Made by a program: the position numbers and the translations under genes
Notes under the pieces: model-generated
The model's input: only the letters and a program-made list of their open reading frames with translations
Databases searched by the model: none
What the model was told of the DNA's origin: nothing
Shown here: positions 7,557-15,767 of the stretch, one piece after another
Layout: each line of letters opens with the position of its first letter
How positions within the stretch are numbered: position 1 is the stretch's first letter
Source: Winogradskyella arenosi
Lineage (GTDB): Bacteria; Bacteroidota; Bacteroidia; Flavobacteriales; Flavobacteriaceae
NCBI RefSeq assembly: GCF_003337305.1
Contig: NZ_QPJO01000004.1
Span: 310,001-374,000 of the forward strand
Direction: 5' to 3'
Length of the DNA stretch: 64,000 nucleotides

Positions 7557-8921
7557 ATTTACGCAATATTAGACATAGAAACCACCGGTGGTAAGTTCAA
7601 TGAAGAAGGCATAACTGAGATAGCAATTTATAAATTTGATGGTCACGCCATTGTAGATCAATTTATTTCTTTGGTTAATCCGGAACGCGAAATTCAACCT
7701 TTTGTCGTTAATTTAACAGGCATAAATTCTAATATGCTTAAAAATGCGCCTAAGTTTTACGAAGTTGCCAAGCGCATTGTTGAAATTACGGAAGACTGCA
7801 TCATCGTGGCCCATAATTCTTCTTTTGATTATAGAATTCTAAAGACCGAATTTAAACGTTTAGGCTTTCCTTTTAAACGCAAGACGCTTTGTACTGTTGA
7901 GCTCTCTCAACAACTTATTCCAGATATGCCCTCTTACAGTTTGGGTAAACTCACTCGTTCTTTAGGCATACCTATGAGCGATAGACACCGTGCTAATGGT
8001 GATGCTATGGCTACGGTGAAGTTGTTTAAGATGTTGCTTCATAAAGATTTAGATAAAGCTATTGTTAAGGACGCTATTAAGGTGGAAAAAAAATCGAGCA
8101 TAGCGCCTAATTTAAAAGATATCATTGACAACTTACCTTCAGATACAGGCGTGTATTACATCCATAATGCGGATGGCGAAATTATCTATATAGGTAAGAG
8201 TAATAATATAAGAAAACGGATTGTTCAGCATTTTACGGGTACCAATTCAAAATCAAAAAAAATACAACGCTTAGTCAATACCGTAACCTATGAAAAAACG
8301 GGTAGTGAACTCGCCGCGTTATTAAAAGAAAGTGCTGAAATAAAAACGCATAAGCCTATCTTTAATAGAGCATTAAGACGTACCATTTTTACACATGCCT
8401 TATACCAATATACAGACAGCAACGGCTATATTAATTTAGAAATAGACAAATCTAATCGTCAAGAAACGCCTATAATCACTTTTAGTACACGCTTAAGTGC
8501 TAAAAACTTTTTGTTTAAAGCGGTGGATCAATTTGAGCTTTGTCAGAAATTAACCGGTTTATATACTACTAAAAGCAGTTGTTTTAAATACGATGTTAAA
8601 GAATGCGAAGGAGCATGCATTAATGAGGAACCTGTGGCAGCATACAACCAACGTGTAAAGCAGCTTATTAACAAGTATAGCTACCAAAACAAGGATATGC
8701 TGATTATAGATCGAGGACGTACCATTGAAGAAAAAACCGTGTTTTTAATTGAGAACGGTATTTTTAAAGGAATGGGATACTTTGATTTAAATCATCAAAT
8801 CAATAATAGAGCTATTCTATCGTCAATCATTACGCCGATGGAAAACAATAGAGATACTCAGCATATCATTCAGAATTATATGAGGCGTAATAAGCGATTA
8901 AAAATAGTAGATTTAAAGTAG
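7557..8921 (+). CDS. DEDDh exonuclease / GIY-YIG nuclease fusion (Pol III epsilon-UvrC/Cho-like), apparent ATT start
   Basis: The nearest conventional start is TTG at 7671, but the frame is open upstream and encodes an intact exonuclease motif I (YAILDIETTGG, acidic residues D6 and E8). Starting at the ATT at 7557 gives 454 aa beginning exactly where I expect relatives (MYAILDIETTGG...) to begin. No ATG, GTG or TTG is available in frame between the previous gene and that motif. Motifs II (HNSSFD, about D91) and III (HRANGDA, H144/D149) complete a DEDDh exonuclease. GVYY and YIG near 198-213 form a GIY-YIG endonuclease, followed by a UvrC/Cho-like Cys-containing region (KECEGACINEE). Such proteins probably act in DNA repair; the substrate is unknown. 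Confidence 0.85.
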   Translation: MYAILDIETTGGKFNEEGITEIAIYKFDGHAIVDQFISLVNPEREIQPFVVNLTGINSNMLKNAPKFYEVAKRIVEITEDCIIVAHNSSFDYRILKTEFKRLGFPFKRKTLCTVELSQQLIPDMPSYSLGKLTRSLGIPMSDRHRANGDAMATVKLFKMLLHKDLDKAIVKDAIKVEKKSSIAPNLKDIIDNLPSDTGVYYIHNADGEIIYIGKSNNIRKRIVQHFTGTNSKSKKIQRLVNTVTYEKTGSELAALLKESAEIKTHKPIFNRALRRTIFTHALYQYTDSNGYINLEIDKSNRQETPIITFSTRLSAKNFLFKAVDQFELCQKLTGLYTTKSSCFKYDVKECEGACINEEPVAAYNQRVKQLINKYSYQNKDMLIIDRGRTIEEKTVFLIENGIFKGMGYFDLNHQINNRAILSSIITPMENNRDTQHIIQNYMRRNKRLKIVDLK

Positions 8922-8928
8922 ATTTTTG

Positions 8929-10875
8929 ATGAAATTAAGGTTGTTTATCGTTGTATTTTTTATCAGCATTATTGGTTTTTCTCAAGAATACAATACGGCT
9001 ATGTTTGTTTCTAAAAGTGATTTAGAACTCACCTCTTACAGTAAAGACTCTACTGCAAATGCTCTTGTTATTTACGATTATGGTAACAGTTTTGTGGATA
9101 GAAATACATTTTGGCTTAGAGTACAAAATCAAAGAAAAATAAAAATTTTAAGACCAGAAGGAATAGAACGAGGCCAATTTGAAGTTAAACTCTATAAAGG
9201 AAAATCTTCTGAAGAAAAAATTGAAAACATTAGTGCTACGACCTACAATTTAGTTAATGGTAAAATTGTTAAAAGTCATTTATCTAAGGATGCTATTTTT
9301 AAAGAGGAAAATGAAAACTATACTTTAGTAAAGTTTGCTTTGCCACAAGTAAAAGTAGGAAGTGTTTTAACGGTTAGATATGAAACACAATCTAAATTTA
9401 TGTCTAAATATCAGCCGTGGTATTTCCAAGGACAAGACCCTGTGATGTATAGCGAATACAACACTAGTATTCCTGGTAATTACGAATATCATGTAAAATT
9501 AGTTGGTGGTATTCCTTTAGACACTAATGATGTTAGTTTAGAAAAAAGTTGTTTAGAAGTGGGGCGTAATGGTTATTCAGACTGTGGGATTTCTAAGTAT
9601 GTGATGAAAAATATACCCGCCTACAAATTGGAAGATTATACAACTACAGAGTTAAATTATATTTCTAGAATAGAATATGAACTAAGTGTTTTCCGTGGGT
9701 TTGATGGTGTTGTTAAGAAAATAGCCAAAACATGGAAAAATGCGGATAAAGAATTAGAGACCGATGAAGATTTTGGAAGACAGATTAGTAAAAAGAGTCT
9801 CGTAAAAAGTGTATTACCAGAGTCTATTTCTCTAATTTCTGATAAGCTAACTAAAGCGAAAGCTATTTATCAATTTGTTCTTGATAATTATAAATGGAAC
9901 GGTAAATCTGAAAGGTATGATGTTTCAATAAAAACATTAAATAAAGAGAAAGTAGGAAGTACATTTGAAATTAATTTACTCTTAGAAAATTTATTAAATA
10001 TTGAAGGTATCAAAGCCTACCCTATCTTAATATCTACGAGACAAAATGGTTTAATAACTAAAATCTATCCTGTACTTAGTGACTTTAACTATGTAATACT
10101 AAAAATTACAATAGATGAAAAAAGCTATTATTTAGATGCTACTGATCCTTATCTCGTTTTTGGAGAATTACCTTTTAGAACTTTAAATCAATATGGAAGA
10201 CTTATAGATTTTGATAATGGAAGTTATTGGGAAGATATCATTGTTAATGATAACTCTATAAAATCACACAGTATAGAGTTATTTTCATATCAAGATGATC
10301 ATTTTACAGGAAGAATAAACAGTAATTCTCAAGGGTATTATTCATATAGTAAAAAAAAACAGTTTGAGGAAAATTCCATAACTTATAAAGAGAACAGCAT
10401 TAATAATTACACTGATATTAAAATCATTGATCATAACGTTAATGATTACGATAAAACAAAGTCGGAATTTAATGAAACTTTAAATTTTTCTTTAGAACCT
10501 GAAATTATAGGTAACAAAATTTACTTAAACCCCTTTATTTTAAAATTTTTTAATAAGAACCCTTTTCAATTACAAGAAAGAACATACCCTATAGATTTTG
10601 GCTACAAAAGCATTTTTATGTATAAAGTAAAAATAGATCTTAATGATAATTTAAAAATAGTAGAAATGCCTTCTTCCGTAAATTATGCATTACCTAATAA
10701 TGGCGGACGAATACTATTTAATACCAATATGAAAGATGAAGTACTAACGCTTTATTTTAAAATTCAATTTAATAGACCCATTTATTTACCAGAATATTAT
10801 CCTTATCTAAAACAATTTATGGATAAGGTTGTAAAACTTCAAAACAATACAGTAATTGTTTTAGAAAATCAATAG
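8929..10875 (+). CDS. Secreted DUF3857/transglutaminase-like protein
   Basis: 648 aa from ATG at 8929; a TTG one codon earlier is less likely. A signal peptide covers about residues 1-19 (MKLRLFIVVFFISIIGFSQ). The first half (about 40-240) is the beta-rich DUF3857 domain. A transglutaminase-like core lies around 285-400 (LTKAKAIYQFVLDNYKWNG and later SDFNYVILKITIDEKSYYLDATDPY, which supplies the Asp). The catalytic Cys expected near the start of the core is not evident; the matching segment reads VGSTFEINLLLENLL, so it may be inactive. It starts 8 bases after the nuclease gene and is likely co-transcribed. Function unknown; periplasmic. Confidence 0.75.
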   Translation: MKLRLFIVVFFISIIGFSQEYNTAMFVSKSDLELTSYSKDSTANALVIYDYGNSFVDRNTFWLRVQNQRKIKILRPEGIERGQFEVKLYKGKSSEEKIENISATTYNLVNGKIVKSHLSKDAIFKEENENYTLVKFALPQVKVGSVLTVRYETQSKFMSKYQPWYFQGQDPVMYSEYNTSIPGNYEYHVKLVGGIPLDTNDVSLEKSCLEVGRNGYSDCGISKYVMKNIPAYKLEDYTTTELNYISRIEYELSVFRGFDGVVKKIAKTWKNADKELETDEDFGRQISKKSLVKSVLPESISLISDKLTKAKAIYQFVLDNYKWNGKSERYDVSIKTLNKEKVGSTFEINLLLENLLNIEGIKAYPILISTRQNGLITKIYPVLSDFNYVILKITIDEKSYYLDATDPYLVFGELPFRTLNQYGRLIDFDNGSYWEDIIVNDNSIKSHSIELFSYQDDHFTGRINSNSQGYYSYSKKKQFEENSITYKENSINNYTDIKIIDHNVNDYDKTKSEFNETLNFSLEPEIIGNKIYLNPFILKFFNKNPFQLQERTYPIDFGYKSIFMYKVKIDLNDNLKIVEMPSSVNYALPNNGGRILFNTNMKDEVLTLYFKIQFNRPIYLPEYYPYLKQFMDKVVKLQNNTVIVLENQ

Positions 10876-10896
10876 TGATACTTTTTTAGACTTTTA

Positions 10897-11799
10897 ATGC
10901 CTATGGATTCTCAACAAAAACAAAAATGGAAACATAAAATTCACGAAGTGATTTATGAGGCCGACACACCCTCTGGTAAACTCTTTGATATTATTTTATT
11001 GGTACTCATCATCTTTAGTATCATATTGGTGATGTTAGAAAGTATCGCAAGTATTGATGAAGAATACCACCAACTCTTATATATTGGTGAATGGGTGGTG
11101 ACTATTTTGTTTTCTATTGAATATATTTTACGCATCATTTCCGTAAAGAAACCCTTAAAATATGTCTTTAGTTTTTTCGGTATTGTAGATTTTCTCTCTA
11201 CCATCCCTATGTACTTATCCTTTGTTTTTGTTGGCTCACAAGCTTTAGTCACCTTACGTGCGCTTCGTCTCTTAAGAGTCTTCAGAATTCTAAAATTAGC
11301 GCGTTACCTCGGTGCTTCTAATCATTTAAAAGCTTCACTTATTGCTAGCCGCGTAAAAATTATGGTATTCTTATTTGCGGTTATGATTACGTCAGTTATT
11401 TTCGGAACTATTATGTATTTAGTGGAAGGAGAAGCTAATGGTTTTGACAACATACCCAAAAGTATCTATTGGTGTGTGGTCACCTTAACCACTGTAGGTT
11501 TTGGAGACATTGCACCACAAACGGCCCTAGGACAACTTATCACAACTTTTATTATGATTCTGGGTTACGGAATTATTGCTGTACCTACCGGAATTGTTTC
11601 TGCTGAATATATTAGATCTGGGAAACAGAGTGATGATAAAAAAAAGTCTTTAGAATCTAACAACTACGATCAGGAAAATGACCCTACACAACATGTAACC
11701 ATTCATCTGAACTCGCAACATTGCTCTAACTGTCATGTCTCTAATCATAGAGATAATGCCGACTTTTGTTACAATTGTGGTAACCAACTGCACCATTAA
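10897..11799 (+). CDS. Voltage-sensor potassium channel with C-terminal zinc ribbon
   Basis: 300 aa, a six-helix Kv-type ion transporter. S1 lies near 29-49, S2 near 60-82 and S3 near 88-112. S4 carries regularly spaced arginines (TLRALRLLRVFRILKLARY, about 119-137). S5 is near 152-175 and the pore loop holds the K+ selectivity filter TVGFGD at 199-204, followed by S6 (211-237). After a linker there are two Cys pairs at 276/279 and 291/294, a zinc-ribbon pattern unusual for this channel type. It lies in a tight series with the DUF3857 gene (21 bases) and miaA (15 bases). Expected in the inner membrane as a tetramer. Confidence 0.88.
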   Translation: MPMDSQQKQKWKHKIHEVIYEADTPSGKLFDIILLVLIIFSIILVMLESIASIDEEYHQLLYIGEWVVTILFSIEYILRIISVKKPLKYVFSFFGIVDFLSTIPMYLSFVFVGSQALVTLRALRLLRVFRILKLARYLGASNHLKASLIASRVKIMVFLFAVMITSVIFGTIMYLVEGEANGFDNIPKSIYWCVVTLTTVGFGDIAPQTALGQLITTFIMILGYGIIAVPTGIVSAEYIRSGKQSDDKKKSLESNNYDQENDPTQHVTIHLNSQHCSNCHVSNHRDNADFCYNCGNQLHH

Positions 11800-11814
11800 A
11801 CTTTTAAGATACCA

Positions 11815-12729
11815 ATGGCACACCCATCCCCTAAATTTCTTATTTCTATTGTAGGCCCAACGGCTATTGGCAAAACGGCTTTAAGTATAAAATTAGCGCA
11901 GCATTTTAATACCGAAATTATTTCGGCCGACTCGCGACAGTTCTTTAAAGAAATGAATATTGGTACAGCGGTACCCTCTCCTGAAGAATTGCAGGCTGCC
12001 CCACATCATTTTATTCAAAATAAATCGATACAGACCACTTATAATGTTGGAGACTTTGAGCGTGAAGCCATTTTAAAACTTCAAAAGTTACACCAAAAAC
12101 ACAACGTTGTGGTCATGGTAGGCGGTTCAGGCTTGTATGTAAAAGCTGTTAGGGATGGTTTAGATTATTTTCCCGAGGTCGATGCGCAGATAAGAACAGA
12201 TCTTAATGCCAAATTAAAAAAAGATGGCCTAGAAGTCCTTCAAGAACAATTAAAAACTTTAGATCCTAAGGCTTACAGTACCATTGCTATTGATAATCCT
12301 AAACGGGTTATTAGAGCTTTAGAAATTTGTATTGGCACAGGACAACCTTATACCTCCTTTTTAACCGATCCTGAAAAAGAGCGTGCCTTTAAAACTATAA
12401 GTATTGGACTTAATGCCGAGCGCTCTATAATCTACAATCGTATTAACCAACGTGTGGATCTTATGGTTGAGAATGGCTTGTTAGATGAAGTAAAAGAATT
12501 ACTCCCTTATAAAGATCTCAATGCCTTAAATACGGTAGGTTACAAAGAGCTGTTTCAATATTTTAATGGCCATCATAGTTTAGATTTTGCTCTTTCTGAA
12601 ATAAAAAAGAACACACGACGATTTGCTAAACGCCAACTTACCTGGTTTAGAAAAGATCCTTATATAGAATGGTTTGATTACAAAACCGATATCTCGCAAA
12701 TTATAAGTTATATTGAAGCTCAATTTTAA
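11815..12729 (+). CDS. miaA: tRNA dimethylallyltransferase
   Basis: 304 aa. Transfers the dimethylallyl group to N6 of A37 in tRNAs that read codons starting with U, aiding decoding accuracy. The P-loop is GPTAIGKTALS (residues 14-24). The family segments ISADSRQFFKEMNIGTA, HHFI, VGGSGLYVKAV and NPKRVIRALEI are all present, as is the C-terminal TRRFAKRQLTWFRKD that contacts tRNA. It is the last gene of the plus-strand run and is followed by a strong terminator shared with the convergent response-regulator gene. Confidence 0.95.
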   Translation: MAHPSPKFLISIVGPTAIGKTALSIKLAQHFNTEIISADSRQFFKEMNIGTAVPSPEELQAAPHHFIQNKSIQTTYNVGDFEREAILKLQKLHQKHNVVVMVGGSGLYVKAVRDGLDYFPEVDAQIRTDLNAKLKKDGLEVLQEQLKTLDPKAYSTIAIDNPKRVIRALEICIGTGQPYTSFLTDPEKERAFKTISIGLNAERSIIYNRINQRVDLMVENGLLDEVKELLPYKDLNALNTVGYKELFQYFNGHHSLDFALSEIKKNTRRFAKRQLTWFRKDPYIEWFDYKTDISQIISYIEAQF

Positions 12730-12762
12730 TTTTAAAAGGATGAAATTCGCCTTAAAAAACAC

Positions 12763-12799
12763 AAAAAATCCAGTGGAACTAACCACTGGATTTTTTTTT
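12763..12799. terminator. Bidirectional intrinsic terminator between miaA and the response regulator
   Basis: A perfect 14 bp stem AAAAAATCCAGTGG (12763-12776) with its complement (12783-12796), loop of 6 bases, A tract on one side and T tract on the other. It can end transcription from both strands. Confidence 0.9.
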
Positions 12800-12820
12800 A
12801 TAAATCTAATTTATTTGGAC

Positions 12821-13525
12821 TTATTTGTTTACCACCAATCTAAATCCTTCACCATGTATATTTAAGATTTCTACACTTGGATCTGGTTTTAAATATTTAC
12901 GTAATTTCGCAATATAAACATCCATACTTCGTGATGTAAAGTAGTTATCATCGCGCCAAATTTTTGTCAATGCTAATTCTCTAGGCATTAAATCATTTTC
13001 ATGTAAAGCTAAAAGGCGTAATAATTCATTCTCTTTAGGAGATAATTTAGACGGTTCGCCACCATCAAATTTAAGAAAACGCAATTTAGAGTTAAGATCA
13101 AAGCGCCCAATTTTAAATTCAAATTGTTTACTATCTGCAACGGTGTCTTTAGCTTTACGTTGCATAATGGCCTTAATTTTCATCAATAAAACTTCACTAT
13201 CAAAAGGTTTATTAAGGTAATCATCTGCCCCCACTTTATAACCTTTAAGAACGTCTTCTTTCATGGCTTTAGCGGTTAAGAAAATAATAGGCACATCTTC
13301 ATTCTTCTCTCTAATTTCCTTAGCCAAAGTAAAGCCATCCTTATAAGGCATCATGACATCTAGGATACAAAGATCATAATCATCTTTTTTGAATTTTTCA
13401 AAGCCTTCCATTCCGTTTTTGGCATGGATTACTTCGTAATCATTCATCATTAAATAATCTTTTAAAACAGTTCCAAAATTTGGATCGTCTTCTACCAAAA
13501 GAATTTTTTTATTTTGCTCTTCCAT
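12821..13525 (-). CDS. OmpR-family response regulator (RprY-like)
   Basis: 234 aa. Receiver domain with acidic pocket (VEDD), phosphorylated Asp at D56 (CILDVMMP), the Thr/Ser switch in FLTAKA and Lys in LNKPFD. The C-terminal winged helix (about 140-232) carries the OmpR pattern LSPKENELLRLLALHEN and SRSMDVYIAKLRKYL. It begins 9 bases after the histidine kinase gene, so kinase and regulator form one operon. In Bacteroides the corresponding pair is RprX/RprY; the target genes here are unknown. A palindrome upstream of the kinase gene may be its own binding site. Confidence 0.9.
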   Translation of the reverse strand: MEEQNKKILLVEDDPNFGTVLKDYLMMNDYEVIHAKNGMEGFEKFKKDDYDLCILDVMMPYKDGFTLAKEIREKNEDVPIIFLTAKAMKEDVLKGYKVGADDYLNKPFDSEVLLMKIKAIMQRKAKDTVADSKQFEFKIGRFDLNSKLRFLKFDGGEPSKLSPKENELLRLLALHENDLMPRELALTKIWRDDNYFTSRSMDVYIAKLRKYLKPDPSVEILNIHGEGFRLVVNK

Positions 13526-13534
13526 AATTCGTTT

Positions 13535-15106
13535 TTATGATATTAACGGCATCTTTATTATAAAAGTACTGCCTTTTCCTTTTTCACTTTCTACTGAAAT
13601 ATGACCATGATGGTCATCTACTATTTTTTTAACATAGGCTAATCCTAAGCCATGTCCCTTTACATTATGTACGTTTCCGGTATGTTCTCTATAAAATTTT
13701 TCGAACACACGTTTTGCTACCGCTTTAGACATTCCGTTACCCTGATCTACCACTTTTAGAATAATGCTATTCCCTACATTTTCAGTATAAACATCAATCA
13801 TTGGCGCATTATCTGAGTATTTTATAGCATTGTCTAATATATTCACCACCACATTAGTAAAATGCGTGTCATTAGCCAATATAGAAGTATGTTCTGCGTC
13901 TAAATGGCTTTTTACATAACCTTGTCTATCTTCTACGATTAACTCCACATGGGTAATGGCATCCTCTACTAAGTCGTGCATATCTAAGCGTTCCTTACTA
14001 ATATTCAGCTCATTTTTATCAAGCTTAGAAATACGCAACACATTTTCTACCTGGGCATGCATCCGCTTATTCTCTTCTTTAATCATGCCTAAGTAACGTC
14101 TTACCTTTTCTTGATCGCAAATAATTTTAGGATTTTTTATAGAGTCTAAAGCTAAATTTATGGTCGCAATAGGTGTTTTAAACTCATGCGTCATATTATT
14201 TATAAAATCGGTCTTAATCTGAGAAATCTGTCGCTGTCTTATCAATTGATAAATAGCGCTAGAATAAGCTAAAATAATAATTCCTGTAAAAACAATAGAC
14301 AATACAATCATCCATAAAATTGAAGACAACAGGTATTTTTTTCGTCCTGTAAAGTCAACCCAAAGATTGTAACTACTTTCATTATTACCGTCTAAAAAAA
14401 CAGGCACTCCATAGGCTTCGCCATCGATTAACTCAAAATTTTCAGATCTTACTTTAGTCGCTAAATCATCATCATAAATGGCAAACTCAAAATCTAAATC
14501 AATTCCTTCTGCTCTTAACTCGCGCTTTAAAAAGGTTTCTACTTGAGCAGCAGAAACACGTTTGTAAACAGGAGTGTCTTTTAACAAGGTCTTAAAGGTA
14601 TCTTCGTACACCTGCTTATCTAAAGCACTTAAAGAAGAATATTCTCTTAATTGTGTTTGTGGGTCTATTCTTCTATTACCATCAATACTGGTATTGTTAT
14701 ACGTTTCGGTAACCCGTTCACTAGATAATTTACTAACGTTAAAACTATCGGCATCAATTTCAAAGAACAAAGAAGGCACTTTAAAGCGTTCTTCTAAAAC
14801 GGTGTTACGGTGAATAATGGTTTTATCGTTAACATCATCTTCCGTAGCAATAAATAATTGTTTAATGATTGAGGAATCGGCCTTATTGTCTTGACTTAAG
14901 TAAGGCTGAAGCTTCATAAAGTAATCGCGGTACTCATAGTCTTCAATAGCCTGAGACACCAAACTTAATGATCGTCTTACACTAAACGTAAAATTTTTAT
15001 TCTCATTTTCTAAACTGTTGTTTATGAAAAATGCTTGTACAAAAATAATCCCTATGAGCGATAAACTCATTAGGACTATTAATAACACGAATAGTTTTTT
15101 GTTCAT
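13535..15106 (-). CDS. Sensor histidine kinase (RprX-like)
   Basis: 523 aa. One N-terminal membrane helix (about 5-27), a large periplasmic sensor region (about 28-260), a second helix (about 262-284) and then the cytoplasmic kinase. The phosphorylated His lies in NNMTHEFKTPIATIN. The ATPase domain shows the N box VVVNILDNAIKYS, the G1 box VVDQGNGM and the G2 box GHGLGLAYVKKIV. There is no obvious HAMP domain. It pairs with the response-regulator gene 9 bases downstream. The sensed signal is not predictable. Confidence 0.9.
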   Translation of the reverse strand: MNKKLFVLLIVLMSLSLIGIIFVQAFFINNSLENENKNFTFSVRRSLSLVSQAIEDYEYRDYFMKLQPYLSQDNKADSSIIKQLFIATEDDVNDKTIIHRNTVLEERFKVPSLFFEIDADSFNVSKLSSERVTETYNNTSIDGNRRIDPQTQLREYSSLSALDKQVYEDTFKTLLKDTPVYKRVSAAQVETFLKRELRAEGIDLDFEFAIYDDDLATKVRSENFELIDGEAYGVPVFLDGNNESSYNLWVDFTGRKKYLLSSILWMIVLSIVFTGIIILAYSSAIYQLIRQRQISQIKTDFINNMTHEFKTPIATINLALDSIKNPKIICDQEKVRRYLGMIKEENKRMHAQVENVLRISKLDKNELNISKERLDMHDLVEDAITHVELIVEDRQGYVKSHLDAEHTSILANDTHFTNVVVNILDNAIKYSDNAPMIDVYTENVGNSIILKVVDQGNGMSKAVAKRVFEKFYREHTGNVHNVKGHGLGLAYVKKIVDDHHGHISVESEKGKGSTFIIKMPLIS

Positions 15107-15119
15107 TTCCCAAATTTAA

Positions 15120-15165
15120 CATTTTAACATTTAGTGCAAATTAGGTTTAACCTAATGTTAACAAA
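15120..15165 (-). promoter_or_regulatory. Palindrome and TTAA-type direct repeats upstream of the kinase gene
   Basis: ATTAGGTTTAACCTAAT at 15140-15156 is a perfect palindrome around one central base, 33 bases before the kinase ATG. On the minus strand TTAACA and TTAAAC recur 11 bases apart across it, and further TTAAA units lie nearer the gene. OmpR-family regulators usually bind direct repeats with about 11-base spacing, so autoregulation by the downstream regulator is a reasonable inference. Confidence 0.4.
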
Positions 15166-15178
15166 TGAAAGTGTATAA

Positions 15179-15766
15179 TTAGGGATTTAACTTTTTTAGT
15201 AAGGAATTATGAATTTGAAAGGCTTTATCCTTGGCCTCTTTTAAGCTGTTGTTAACGATAACAAAGTCTGAAGCTTTTACCTTGTCTGCGTCTGACCATT
15301 GATTTTTAATAATAGACTTTACGTTGTCTTCGGTAGCCCCATTCCTAGCCATAACACGTTGTATACGCAAATCCTCATCTGCTATAACGGTAATAATATA
15401 ATCGTACTGATCTTGATGGTTATTTTCAAAAATAATAGCTGCTTCCTTAATGACATAAGGTGCCTCTTGTTGCTGCAACCAAGTTTTAAAGTGCGCCGCC
15501 ACTTTAGGGTGTACTATGGCATTCATTTTTTGGAGTAAGACTTTATCGTTAAAAATTTTTGCCGATAAAAACGCTCTATTTAACACGCCCTCTTTGTAGG
15601 CCTCGTCACCAAACAAACAGATTAACTGTTGCTTAATCTCCGTTGATGAATTCATTAAGGCCTTAGCTTCTTGGTCTGCAATATAGACCGGTACGCCTAA
15701 GGATTTAAAATAGTTTAAAATGGTGGTTTTACCACTTCCTATGCCTCCTGTTAATCCTACAACCAT
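15179..15766 (-). CDS. coaE: Dephospho-CoA kinase
   Basis: 195 aa. Catalyses the last step of coenzyme A synthesis, phosphorylating the 3' hydroxyl of dephospho-CoA with ATP. P-loop GLTGGIGSGKTTI (residues 4-16); the substrate-binding DQEA follows in VYIADQEAKAL; the lid region has RVMARNGATEDNVKSIIKNQW. The gene begins one base after the YbbR-like gene ends, making a tight three-gene unit with the glycosyltransferase. The earlier steps coaBC lie about 12 kb away in this window. Confidence 0.95.
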   Translation of the reverse strand: MVVGLTGGIGSGKTTILNYFKSLGVPVYIADQEAKALMNSSTEIKQQLICLFGDEAYKEGVLNRAFLSAKIFNDKVLLQKMNAIVHPKVAAHFKTWLQQQEAPYVIKEAAIIFENNHQDQYDYIITVIADEDLRIQRVMARNGATEDNVKSIIKNQWSDADKVKASDFVIVNNSLKEAKDKAFQIHNSLLKKLNP

Positions 15767-15767
15767 A

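Noticed and set aside
7501-7670. Frameshifted or truncated exonuclease gene
   Set aside because: The frame is fully open and the exonuclease and GIY-YIG motifs are in one phase; only the conventional start codon is missing, so a noncanonical start is the simpler reading.
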